From Pacificimonas flava (lineage in GTDB: Bacteria; Pseudomonadota; Alphaproteobacteria; Sphingomonadales; Sphingomonadaceae), in NCBI RefSeq assembly GCF_000342165.1, contig NZ_AMRV01000007.1, forward strand, positions 62,001-126,000: a stretch of DNA of 64,000 bases, read 5' to 3'. Position numbers and translations under genes: made by a program. Every line of letters starts with the position of its first letter. The first letter of the stretch is position 1. Under the pieces are notes generated by a model that made no database searches, had not been told where the DNA came from, and saw only the letters and a program-made list of their open reading frames with translations. Positions 39,435-47,617 of the stretch are shown here, piece after piece.

Positions 39435-39464
39435 GCGGCCCGGGTTCCCCCCTTCCCGGGCCGC
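39435..39464 (+). other. perfect hairpin after the capsid gene
   Basis: GCGGCCCGGG and CCCGGGCCGC pair over ten bases around a ten-base pyrimidine loop, nine bases after the capsid stop. With no T-run it is more likely an RNA stability or stoichiometry element than a full terminator. Confidence 0.6.
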
Positions 39465-39505
39465 GCCAACGGCGCCGGAGCGTCCAGGGGGGCAGATGAA
39501 AATCG

Positions 39506-41986
39506 ATGATGAGGGAGCAGGGCATGGCGCTGGGCGATACGCATGTGCTGGCAGCGGCGCGCATGGTGGACCGGGCGAAGGTCGGGAGCGGCCATGCCGG
39601 CGCGGCGATCCTATTCGTTCGCGATGCGGGCCTGTTTCCGTGGGCCGACGCGGCAAGACCTGACGGTGCCGACATCCGCGCGTCCGCCGACGCGGCCGGT
39701 CTGGAGGAACTGCCCATCGACCCGGTGGCGTTCGACGGGGCAGCGGGAACGGGACTGCTGGCGGTTCGCCACCCCGCCGTGTCGGATACAGCGGACGCGG
39801 CCCTTTATTTCTGGACCGGGCGTACGGGGGGCGAGACGCGTCCGGCGGTGGGCGCTGCGAACGGTGCACACAGCGTGTGGCAGGATTTCGCGGCGGTGTG
39901 GACCGGGCACGGCCTGCTGGACCGGACGGGCGGCGGCCATGATCTGACAGCGCGGGGGCAATCGCAGGCAGGGGCGACCGGCGGGCCGCTGGGACGGGCG
40001 CTGGTGCTGCCGGGGGCGGAAGCAGACGGGTTTCTGGCGGGCGGGTTCGACCTGTCCGGCGAACTGACCGACCTGTATCTTTATCGCAACGACCGCCCGG
40101 GCGAGACGGCAACACTGGGCGTGCTCGACAATGGCGAAACCCATGACAGCGGCCAGAACAGCCTGTTCTGGCTGAGAAGCGATGCGAGCGGGTTCCTGGA
40201 GGCGAACCTGTATAACGGATCGTCGAACCGGGCGCGCTCGGCGCGGCGGCCGGCTGGCGGCGCCTGGGCTTTTGCCGCGGCAAAGCGCAATTCGGCCAAT
40301 ATGCCGGTCGTCTATAATGGCGGCACCAGCGACAAGGCCTTTGCCAGCGCAGGCGGCGGCGCGGCATTTTCGGACGCGCGGATCGGATATTGGCTGATCG
40401 GAAGCGGCAACAGCCCCATGATGGGGCAAGTGGCGTTTCGCGGCATCTACCGCACTGCGGCCAGCGACGCGCTGGTGGACACGTTCGCCGCCGCGCTGAC
40501 CACGCCGGACAGCTTTACCACGGCCATGGACATCGACACGGGCGGCGGTGCCATTTCGGGCGCGGCGGCCGTCGATATCGAGGGCGTGCTGCAACGCGGC
40601 GCCGACGGCCATGCGGCCGTGCCGCTGACGGGTAGCTATAGCGGCATGGAGACCGAAACCGTCGATGTCCGATATCTGCCGGGGGGAAGCTGGCAGACAC
40701 TGGATCCGGCCCCGGCTGGCGGAGACTGGGCCGGAACGCTTCGGGTGCCGACCGGCGGACCCTATCGCCTGGAAGTCCGGGCAGGCGAGGGCGGCCCCCA
40801 TGCCATCGTCGCGGAGGGCCTGTTGGTCGGCGCGCGCATCGTCGCAATGGGTCAGTCGAACATGGCCTTCTGGTCATACGGTACGGGCTTTGCGGCGAGC
40901 CAGACGACGCCGGAGCCCGGGGCGGGCCGCGTTTTCGACCGGCAGGACCGGCGCTGGCGAGCGCCTGCCGGGGCCGGCGAGGCGGCCTTTGTCGAACGCC
41001 TTCACGCGTTGTCGGGCGCGCCCGTCGGTTTCCTCAATATGGCGAAGTCCTCGGCCGGCATATTGGCGGCGAACGACAGCGGGGCGGGGCACTGGTGGGA
41101 TCATGAACGCGGCGCGGCGGCGATTTCGGCGCTGCTGGGGGATGCGGCCGCGCAGCTTGCGGCGGGCTGCGAGGGGCTGCTGTACCTGGGCGGCGAGCGG
41201 GATGCGGCAGCGGGAGCCCATGCGGGGCGGATCGCCGGGGCGCTGTCGGAGATGCTGGGATATTTGCGAGAGCGGGCGGGCCAGCCATCGCTGCCGATGG
41301 TGATCGGACCGCTGTACAACATCGATTATCCGGCCATTGCCAATGCCGATCTGCAGGCGGTGCGGGCGGCGCTTCTGTCCTTTGCCGAGGGCGATCCGCA
41401 TGCGGCGGCGACCGCAAGCCTGCTGACCGTTCCGCTGGGCGCCGACGGCCTGCATCCCGGCGCGCCGGGACAGGGCGTCGCGGCACGGTTGTTCGCCGAC
41501 GCCTTTGCCGCGAACGGGCTTGGACGCGGCAATGCCTGGCGCGGGCCGAGGGTCGTTTCCGTGGCCGCGACCGCCGCCGACCGGACGCGAATCGTGTTTA
41601 CGGTAGAGAATGCGGTCCTGGCCCAGAACGAGGCCGTCAGCGGCTTCGAATTGTCGGCCGATGGAGGCGTCTGGGTGCCTGTCGCCGCAGCGGTTTCCGG
41701 GGCAGGCGAGGTGCTGCTGACCCACGCAAATGTCGCCGACCGCCATGTTCGCTATCAGCAGGGACGGGCGGATGTCAGTGCACCGCTGCGGGACGCGGCC
41801 GGCTATGCCGCCGAGCCGTTTGCCGCGCGTTCGGCGAGCTATTCCGCGCAGGAGCCAGGCGGGGAGGACCCCGGCGGCGATGACGGGGATGACGGCGAGC
41901 CGGAGGAGCGGATCGCGGCTGCCCGTCCGGGCCGAACCGCCGCCGCCGGTGACGACCAGCGGCTGCGCAGCATCGCCGCCGGCTGA
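39506..41986 (+). CDS. LamG-like/SGNH-hydrolase protein in the GTA head region
   Basis: An 826-residue multidomain protein with no counterpart at this position in the R. capsulatus GTA. Residues about 60-130 resemble DUF2341. Residues 130-330 resemble a LamG/concanavalin lectin domain (AVWTGHGLLDRTGGGHDLTARG). A small Ig-like domain follows, then an SGNH/sialate-O-acetylesterase-type domain: block I GQSN near 450 and D-G-L-H-P near 648 (the catalytic Ser and Asp-x-x-His). A second beta domain and an acidic Gly/Asp/Glu-rich tail end it. I infer a polysaccharide-binding and deacetylating spike or fibre. The start could also be an ATG six codons later with a GGAG site. Confidence 0.75.
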   Translation: MMREQGMALGDTHVLAAARMVDRAKVGSGHAGAAILFVRDAGLFPWADAARPDGADIRASADAAGLEELPIDPVAFDGAAGTGLLAVRHPAVSDTADAALYFWTGRTGGETRPAVGAANGAHSVWQDFAAVWTGHGLLDRTGGGHDLTARGQSQAGATGGPLGRALVLPGAEADGFLAGGFDLSGELTDLYLYRNDRPGETATLGVLDNGETHDSGQNSLFWLRSDASGFLEANLYNGSSNRARSARRPAGGAWAFAAAKRNSANMPVVYNGGTSDKAFASAGGGAAFSDARIGYWLIGSGNSPMMGQVAFRGIYRTAASDALVDTFAAALTTPDSFTTAMDIDTGGGAISGAAAVDIEGVLQRGADGHAAVPLTGSYSGMETETVDVRYLPGGSWQTLDPAPAGGDWAGTLRVPTGGPYRLEVRAGEGGPHAIVAEGLLVGARIVAMGQSNMAFWSYGTGFAASQTTPEPGAGRVFDRQDRRWRAPAGAGEAAFVERLHALSGAPVGFLNMAKSSAGILAANDSGAGHWWDHERGAAAISALLGDAAAQLAAGCEGLLYLGGERDAAAGAHAGRIAGALSEMLGYLRERAGQPSLPMVIGPLYNIDYPAIANADLQAVRAALLSFAEGDPHAAATASLLTVPLGADGLHPGAPGQGVAARLFADAFAANGLGRGNAWRGPRVVSVAATAADRTRIVFTVENAVLAQNEAVSGFELSADGGVWVPVAAAVSGAGEVLLTHANVADRHVRYQQGRADVSAPLRDAAGYAAEPFAARSASYSAQEPGGEDPGGDDGDDGEPEERIAAARPGRTAAAGDDQRLRSIAAG

Positions 41987-42019
41987 CGCCGCGGCTTCAC
42001 GACAAAAAGGAGAAGAGGC

Positions 42020-42301
42020 ATGGGGTTCTACCTGAAGACCCCCGACGCCGCGATCGACTATGCCGTCGATTGGGGCGCCGGGTATCTGGACGGCCAGAGC
42101 GTGGCGGACAGCGACTGGCGCGTCGATCCGGCTGAACCGGGCGGACTGATCGTCGAGACGGCGAGCACACTGCCGTCCCGCACCGCCGTCATTCTGAGCG
42201 GGGGGCGGCCGGGGCGCGTGTACCGCGTCACGAACCGGGTCACGCTGTCCGACGGGCGCACCGACGCACGCGGCCTGTCCATCCGGATCGACGAACGATG
42301 A
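42020..42301 (+). CDS. phage fiber-tail adaptor-like protein
   Basis: A 93-residue beta-rich protein. The pattern (LKTPDAAIDYAVDWGAGYLDGQSVADSDWRV, then VILSGGRPGRVYRVTNRVTLSDGRTDARGLSIRI) matches the phage fiber-tail adaptor family known from some siphophages. It lies directly after the SGNH/LamG gene, so it may fix that protein to the particle. AAAAAGGAGAAG precedes the ATG. The last four bases overlap the next gene. Confidence 0.75.
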   Translation: MGFYLKTPDAAIDYAVDWGAGYLDGQSVADSDWRVDPAEPGGLIVETASTLPSRTAVILSGGRPGRVYRVTNRVTLSDGRTDARGLSIRIDER

Positions 42302-42852
42302 CGCTGAGTGTCGCCCCGGCCGGGGAAGACCGGGCGCCGCTGGCCGTAACCCTGAACGAGGTGAAGGCCTATCTGCGCATCGAGACGAGCGACGAGGATG
42401 CCCTGCTGGCCGGGCTGGTGCGGACCGCGACGAGCCTGTGCGAAGCCTTTACGGGCCAGGTGCCCATCGTCGAGGCCCGCGCGGTCAGCATACCGGCCGA
42501 CGGAAACTGGCACCGGCTGGCGCCGACGCCGCTGCGCCGGGTGACGGGCACGGGCGGGCTGACGGCGGCGGGAGAAGCGGCGGCGGTCTCGCCGGAGGAG
42601 GTCGATCTGCAAATCGATTTTTCCGGCGATGGATGGGCCCGCTGTCGTCCCGCGAGCGGCGCCGCGACCGCCGCCCTGACAGTCGAGGCGGGCCTGAGTG
42701 CCGACTGGAACGGCCTGCCCGAAGCCGTGCGACAGGGAATCATGCGGCTGGCGGCGCATCTCTACACGCACCGCGATGCCGACGGTGAGCGCGGACCGCC
42801 GGCCGCCATTGCCGCGCTGTGGCGGCCCTGGCGACGGGTGCGCCTGTCATGA
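42298..42852 (+). CDS. GTA head-tail connector (g6-like)
   Basis: A 184-residue connector of the HK97 gp6 / phiE125 gp8 type. The opening (VTLNEVKAYLRIETSDEDALLAGLVRTATSLCEAFTGQ) is the signature helical pair. The later LPEAVRQGIMRLAAHLYTHRD is also conserved. It forms the ring below the portal. ATGA overlaps connect it to both neighbours. Confidence 0.9.
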   Translation: MTLSVAPAGEDRAPLAVTLNEVKAYLRIETSDEDALLAGLVRTATSLCEAFTGQVPIVEARAVSIPADGNWHRLAPTPLRRVTGTGGLTAAGEAAAVSPEEVDLQIDFSGDGWARCRPASGAATAALTVEAGLSADWNGLPEAVRQGIMRLAAHLYTHRDADGERGPPAAIAALWRPWRRVRLS

Positions 42853-43169
42853 GCGGGATCGCCGGAACGCTGCGCGAGCGGGTGATGCGGCTGGAGGAGG
42901 GGGGCAGGAACGCGGCCGGTGCCGCGGGGGAGCCCGCGCCGGGTGCTGCCGCCTGGGCCGCCATCGTCCCGCTGCCGGCCGGGCCGGCGGTGCTTGGGGA
43001 CCGGATGGTCGCGGCACGCCGCTGGCGGGTGCGCATGCGGCGGCAAGCGGCGCCGATGGTGGGAAGTCATCTGCGCTGGCGCGGCCGGACGCTGGTGGTG
43101 CTGTCGCGCACCGACGATCCGCGGGACGCGGCGATCAGCGAAATGATTGCGGAGGAGCGGGCGGAATGA
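42849..43169 (+). CDS. GTA head-closure/head-tail adaptor (g7-like)
   Basis: A 106-residue small beta-barrel of the head-tail adaptor type (RERVMRLEEG, AWAAIVPLPAGP, VRMRRQAAPMVGSHLRWRGRTLVVLSRTDDPRD). Position and size match g7. The start overlaps the connector stop, and its own end overlaps the next small gene. Confidence 0.8.
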   Translation: MSGIAGTLRERVMRLEEGGRNAAGAAGEPAPGAAAWAAIVPLPAGPAVLGDRMVAARRWRVRMRRQAAPMVGSHLRWRGRTLVVLSRTDDPRDAAISEMIAEERAE

Positions 43170-43387
43170 GGGATGCGATGAACGGCTTGGCCCAGGGGGC
43201 CCGGCGCCTGACCGCACGGCGCGTGCGGCAGTCGGCTGAGCGCGCGGCGGAGCGTATCGAGCGCGATCTGGGGCTGCGCGCCACGGTCGATGGTGGAGAC
43301 ATTCGGGTGCGCGTTCCGCGTGGACGGCGCCTGGCGGACGCCCGGCTGCGCTGGCCGGCCGCGTGGCTGGGGGAGACGGGCGGATGA
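43166..43387 (+). CDS. small basic protein between head-closure and tail-terminator genes
   Basis: A 73-residue, strongly basic protein (GARRLTARRVRQSAERAAERIERDLGL, then VRVPRGRRLADARLRW). It keeps the ATGA-type overlap with both neighbours, which argues that it is translated. It sits where siphophages have an HK97 gp10-like neck protein but is about half that size. I do not recognise a family. Confidence 0.65.
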   Translation: MRDAMNGLAQGARRLTARRVRQSAERAAERIERDLGLRATVDGGDIRVRVPRGRRLADARLRWPAAWLGETGG

Positions 43388-43773
43388 CCGCCGCTCTTGC
43401 CCTGCAGCAGGCTGTCCGGGCGGCGCTGCGCGGCACGCCGGCGCTTGCCGGATGGCCCGTCGTCGACGGCGCGGATGGTGGCACCCCGCTGCCCTATGTC
43501 GGAATCGGTCCGGACATGGTGCGCAGCATCGGCGGCACTGGCGTGCGGCTGCACCGCCACCGCTTTGCCGTCACGCTGTGGATGGCGGGCGCGGCCGTGT
43601 CGCGGTTGAAGCCCGCCATGGCGGAAGCCGAGCGCGCCGTCCTGCTGCTGCAGCCCGATCTGGGCGAGGCGCGGCTGGTGCGCCTGAGCTTCCTGCGCAG
43701 CGAGACGCGGCGGGATGTGCGGGCGGGCGCGGTCAGCGGATCCATCGATTTCGAGGCGGTGATCGAAGGCTGA
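43384..43773 (+). CDS. GTA tail terminator (DUF3168, g8-like)
   Basis: A 129-residue DUF3168 protein, the ring that ends tail tube polymerisation and joins it to the head. It shows ALQQAVRAALRGTPALAG, LPYVGIGPDMVRS and a later HRFAVTLWMAGAAVSRLKPAMAEAERA. It overlaps the preceding gene by four bases. A 54-base gap with CAAGAGGAG leads to the tube gene. Confidence 0.88.
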   Translation: MTAALALQQAVRAALRGTPALAGWPVVDGADGGTPLPYVGIGPDMVRSIGGTGVRLHRHRFAVTLWMAGAAVSRLKPAMAEAERAVLLLQPDLGEARLVRLSFLRSETRRDVRAGAVSGSIDFEAVIEG

Positions 43774-43827
43774 ACGCCGCCGCGCCGACGAGACCAATTC
43801 AACGCGAAGACAAGAGGAGACGGCGCG

Positions 43828-44235
43828 ATGGCGGCGGAGAAGGGAAGTGCGTTTCTGTTGAAACTGTCGGATGGCGGCGATCCCGCCACATTCGACACGG
43901 TGGCCGGCCTGCGCACGACGCAGATGTCGATCAATGCCGAGCCCGTCGTGACGACGAACAAGGATTCGGCCGGCTGGCGGGAAATCCTGTCCGAGGCCGG
44001 TACGCGGTCCGTCAGCGTATCGGGCGCGGGCGTCTTCAACGGCTCTGCCGCGGAGACGCGGCTGAAGGCGCATGCGCTGGGCGGAACGGTCGCGGCGTAC
44101 CGCCTGACCTTCGAAAGCGGCGAGATGCTGAGCGGGCCGTTTCTGGTGACGCGGCTGGACTATGCCGGCGATTTCGGCGGGGAGCGGACCTATACGCTGA
44201 GCCTGGAAAGCGCCGGGCCGGTGGTGGCCGCTTGA
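43828..44235 (+). CDS. GTA major tail protein (tail tube, g9-like)
   Basis: A 135-residue tail tube subunit of the TP901-1-like/TIGR02126 family: KGSAFLLKLSDGGDPATFDTVAGLRTTQMSIN, NKDSAGWREIL, VSVSGAGVFNGS and a final RTYTLSLESAGPV. The independent ribosome-binding site after a gap suggests higher expression, as needed for a tube protein. Confidence 0.94.
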   Translation: MAAEKGSAFLLKLSDGGDPATFDTVAGLRTTQMSINAEPVVTTNKDSAGWREILSEAGTRSVSVSGAGVFNGSAAETRLKAHALGGTVAAYRLTFESGEMLSGPFLVTRLDYAGDFGGERTYTLSLESAGPVVAA

Positions 44236-44537
44236 GGCCGGGAACGGCCCTGCGGGGCGAGGCCGTGCTGCCCCTGCCGGAGGGGCCGGTGGTGGTGCGG
44301 CCCAGTTTCGCGGCTCTGTGCGCCGCCGAAGAGGAGTTGGGGCCGCTGTTCGCGCTGGTCGAGCGGGCGGCAGAGGGCGGGCTGACGCTTGCCGAAATGG
44401 CGGCGCTGTTCTGGCACTGCCGCACCGATACGGCATTGTCGCGGGCCGAAATGAGCGAGGCGGTCGTGCAGCAGGGGTTGGCGGCCGTGACGCCGGCGCT
44501 GAAGCAGCTGCTGTCGCAAATCCTGAGCGGCCGGTGA
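44232..44537 (+). CDS. GTA g10-like protein (tail assembly chaperone region)
   Basis: A 101-residue protein matching the GTA-gp10 family (LRGEAVLPLPEGPVVVRPSFAALCAAEEELGPLFALVERAAEGGLTLAEMAALFWHCRTD). The start is TTG in a TTGA overlap with the tube stop. With the next gene it takes the place of siphophage G/GT tail assembly chaperones. Confidence 0.82.
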   Translation: MRPGTALRGEAVLPLPEGPVVVRPSFAALCAAEEELGPLFALVERAAEGGLTLAEMAALFWHCRTDTALSRAEMSEAVVQQGLAAVTPALKQLLSQILSGR

Positions 44538-44731
44538 CGCGCTTTGCCGAGGCCGCGCTGGCGGCCGGCCGTGCGGCATGCGGCGCGCTGGGCTGGACGG
44601 CGAGCGAATTCTGGCAGGCGACGCCCGCCGAACTGGCGCTGGCCCTGTCCGCCATCAGCGAACCGGGCGCCGAGAGCGCTTCGCCGCTGACCGGCGCGGA
44701 ACTGCAGGAACTGGAGCGTGAGAATGGATGA
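44534..44731 (+). CDS. GTA g10.1-like tail assembly chaperone
   Basis: A 65-residue protein (ALGWTASEFWQATPAELALALSAI) of the Rcc01693 type. The start is GTG in a GTGA overlap. The sequence W-T-x-x-E-F-W-x-A-T-P-x-E-L is the family signature. It overlaps the tape measure start as well. Confidence 0.82.
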   Translation: MTRFAEAALAAGRAACGALGWTASEFWQATPAELALALSAISEPGAESASPLTGAELQELERENG

Positions 44732-45275
44732 AGAGCTGGAAACGCTCGTACTGAGGGTGCGGGCGGACACGCGCGATTTCGCCGCCGGGGTCGGCGAGAT
44801 GCGTTCGCTGGTCGAGGGGCCGCTGACCACGGGCGTCGAGCAGGCCGGACGCGCGATGGAGAACGCGATGGGCCGCTTCATTCGCAGCGGCAAGTTCGGC
44901 TTCGACGATCTGAAGCGAAGCGCGCTGTCGGTTTTGGCTGAGATCGCGCAGGCGCAGCTGCGGACCGCCATCGGCGGGAGCGGCGCGGGCCTGGGCAGCC
45001 TGATTTCCGGTGCGGCGATGAGCCTGCTGGGCGCGCCGGGGCGCGCCACTGGCGGGCCGGTTTCCCCGGGACGGGCCTACAGAGTTGGCGAGCGCGGACC
45101 GGAGCTGTTCGTGCCGACGGTAAGCGGCCGGGTCGAGGCGGGAGCCCCAGCGACCGGCAGCGCCGTCACCATCAATGTCAACGTGGCGAGCAGCGCCGCG
45201 CAGCCGGCCCTGTTACAGCGCAGCGCCCGGCAGGTCGCCCGCGCCGTGCAGCGCGAGATCGGGGGCGGGCGATGA
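44724..45275 (+). CDS. GTA tape measure protein (g11-like), very short
   Basis: A 183-residue tape measure. The N-terminal part (LVLRVRADTRDFAAGVGEM) and the C-terminal GGPVSPGRAYRVGERGPELFVP are standard tape-measure ends; the long helical middle of siphophages is missing. That predicts a short tail, as in R. capsulatus GTA. A GTG two codons earlier is an alternative start. ATGA overlap with the next gene. Confidence 0.88.
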   Translation: MDEELETLVLRVRADTRDFAAGVGEMRSLVEGPLTTGVEQAGRAMENAMGRFIRSGKFGFDDLKRSALSVLAEIAQAQLRTAIGGSGAGLGSLISGAAMSLLGAPGRATGGPVSPGRAYRVGERGPELFVPTVSGRVEAGAPATGSAVTINVNVASSAAQPALLQRSARQVARAVQREIGGGR

Positions 45276-47617
45276 GCCATTATCTTGCGGACGGCACGCG
45301 GCCGCATGTGCGGACCGATTGGATGATGCGGTTCGACGCGGCGCATTGGTCGCTGAACTTTCCAAGACCGATGATGGCGGCGGTGACGGTGCCGCAGCCC
45401 GGATCCCTGAAGGTGGATCTGGCCTTTCTGAAGCAGAACGACCTGGCCGGGCTGATCTGGGAGAGCGAAGATCGCCGGGATCACCCGCTGCTGCGTTACG
45501 AGACGCGGCGCGATTATCGCGGGCTGGCGCTTCGCTTTCGCTGGCGCAGCGAGGGGGAGGTCCGGCCGCTCGATGCCGTAGACGGGCCCACGCTGACGAT
45601 CGAGGGGCGGACCGAAGGCGGCGAGGACAAGACCTGGTATGTGCGGCTGTGGAATTATGCCGACGGCGCGCCGGACGATGCCCGCATCACGCTCGATTTC
45701 GATGCGATGGAGGGCGGGTTCCTGCTGCCGGGCGAGAGCGACCCGGTCTGGGCGGGCGACATCGATCGCATGTTCGTATCGCTGGTGCCGGCGGGGTTCA
45801 CGCGCAGCGACGCCCCGCTGCCCGCGCCGGCGGCGGGCAGCGTCGTGCTGGAGGATCTGCACGCCGAAGGCGCGGGCGCGGTTCTGGAACAGGGCGATGC
45901 GTCCGTTCCGCCGCACGCGCTTCGCATGGCGACGGGATATGACGATCAGTACGACCTGACACCGACGCGTATCCTCAGGAATGTTCGGGCGCTGGGCTAT
46001 CGCGACTGGCTGACGCTGTATGTCGGCATGAGCCATTTCATGCGTGTGGCGCCGGGCGCGACCGCGGCGGGAGAGCCGGTCTTTCGCGTTTCCGGCAGCG
46101 GCGACCCGCTGTGCGAGCCGGCGCGCGCCTGGTTCCGGAACTTCGCGGCGCTGGCCGCCGAGGATGACATCACGCCGATCTGGTCGCTGAGCTACGAACT
46201 GTTCGATGCCTATGCGCCAGAGGACTGGAAGCAGCGTGCGCATGACGGACGGCCGGCGCTGACAGGATGGGAGCCGCCCTCGACGCTGCTTTCGCCAGCG
46301 AACGACGATGCGATGGCATGGCTGCGCCGCGTTGCCGGGGCGTTGATGGAGATCGGCGGGGCCTTTTCAAAAGAGCCGTGGTTCCAGGTCGGCGAGCCAT
46401 GGTGGTGGACGGGCTTTGGCGACGACCGCGTCCCCTGCTTCTACGACGCGGCAGCGCTCAGCGCCTATTCTGGTGATCCAGGCGATCCCATCACCGACAC
46501 CCATGATGAATTCAACGCTGCGCAAGGCGCATATGCCGAGTGGCTGGGAGGCGTACTGGGCGCCTCGGTCCTGTCGCTGGCGGACGCGGCGCGCGGAGCG
46601 GCCGCCAATGTGCGTACGGCGCTGCTTTTCTATGCCCCGCAAGTGCTGACGGACGACGCGGAATGGCTGCGCACGGTGAACATGCCCGCAGCCTGGGCCT
46701 ATCCCGCCTTCGATTGCCTGCAACTGGAGGATTATGATTTCGTGCTGGCGGGCGATGTCGGCGCATCCCGCCGCGCCCGGGCCGCCGTGACGGAGACCCT
46801 TGGCTATCCGGCGGCGGCGCAGGACTATTTTTCGGGTTTCGTTCTGAATGCCGGGGCGCCGGCGGCCTGGACGCGCATCGCGTCGGCGGCGGAGGATGCG
46901 CTGAATTCCGAGGTATCCCGCACGTTCGTCTGGGCGCTGCCGCAGGTCATGCGTGACGGTTTCACCTTCTATGACGTGGGAGAGGGGGAGGACATGGAGG
47001 CCTTTCACGATGTGCGGTTTCCGCTGTCGGTCGGCGCAGGCGCCAGCGGCGGGCCCGAATTTCTGACGGAAGTCACCGAGATGGTATCGGGGCGGGAACA
47101 GCGGTCCAGCGTCTGGGCGGCGGGCCGGCTGCAGTTCGATGCGGGTCTGGGCGTACGCTCCGAAGACGACCTGATCGCCGTTCTGAACTTCTTTCGCGCG
47201 CGGAAGGGGAGGGCGCATGGCTTCCGCTTCCGCGATCCGTTCGATCATGCCAGCGCGAGCGGAAACGTCGGCCCCTTCGACCAGTATCTGGGAACGGCGG
47301 ACGGGCTGCGCACCGACTTCCCCCTTCTGAAACGCTATGGCGAGAGCGCGGATGCGGAGGTCAGGCGCATTACCCGGCCGGACGCGGCATCGCTGCGCAT
47401 CGCAGTGGGCGGCGAGCCGCGCGCAGCGGGCTGGAGTTTGAGGCCCGGCGGCGTCGTTCGCTTCGACGAGGCCCCCACCGCCGGCGGCGTCACGGCGGGC
47501 TTCCACTTCGACGTGCCGGTCCGCTTCGCCGAAGACCGGCTGACGGCATCGCTCGGCGGCTGGCGCGCGGGCGAGATTCCGTCGATCCCGCTGATCGAAG
47601 TGCGGGAGGACGGTTGA
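45272..47617 (+). CDS. TIM-barrel-like/DUF2460 fusion, distal tail protein (g12-like)
   Basis: A 781-residue protein. The last about 207 residues (from MEAFHDVRFPLSVGAG near 575) equal a complete DUF2460/TIGR02217 distal tail protein, which is all that g12 of R. capsulatus contains. In front of it is a beta-rich domain (about 1-235) and a region of about 330 residues that reads like a glycosidase-type TIM barrel (WFRNFAALAAEDDITPIWSLSYELF, EPWFQVGEPWWWTG, DCLQLEDYDFV). The g15 protein of this cluster has lost its own barrel, so this fusion may supply it. Fold assignment is by eye. Confidence 0.8.
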   Translation: MSHYLADGTRPHVRTDWMMRFDAAHWSLNFPRPMMAAVTVPQPGSLKVDLAFLKQNDLAGLIWESEDRRDHPLLRYETRRDYRGLALRFRWRSEGEVRPLDAVDGPTLTIEGRTEGGEDKTWYVRLWNYADGAPDDARITLDFDAMEGGFLLPGESDPVWAGDIDRMFVSLVPAGFTRSDAPLPAPAAGSVVLEDLHAEGAGAVLEQGDASVPPHALRMATGYDDQYDLTPTRILRNVRALGYRDWLTLYVGMSHFMRVAPGATAAGEPVFRVSGSGDPLCEPARAWFRNFAALAAEDDITPIWSLSYELFDAYAPEDWKQRAHDGRPALTGWEPPSTLLSPANDDAMAWLRRVAGALMEIGGAFSKEPWFQVGEPWWWTGFGDDRVPCFYDAAALSAYSGDPGDPITDTHDEFNAAQGAYAEWLGGVLGASVLSLADAARGAAANVRTALLFYAPQVLTDDAEWLRTVNMPAAWAYPAFDCLQLEDYDFVLAGDVGASRRARAAVTETLGYPAAAQDYFSGFVLNAGAPAAWTRIASAAEDALNSEVSRTFVWALPQVMRDGFTFYDVGEGEDMEAFHDVRFPLSVGAGASGGPEFLTEVTEMVSGREQRSSVWAAGRLQFDAGLGVRSEDDLIAVLNFFRARKGRAHGFRFRDPFDHASASGNVGPFDQYLGTADGLRTDFPLLKRYGESADAEVRRITRPDAASLRIAVGGEPRAAGWSLRPGGVVRFDEAPTAGGVTAGFHFDVPVRFAEDRLTASLGGWRAGEIPSIPLIEVREDG

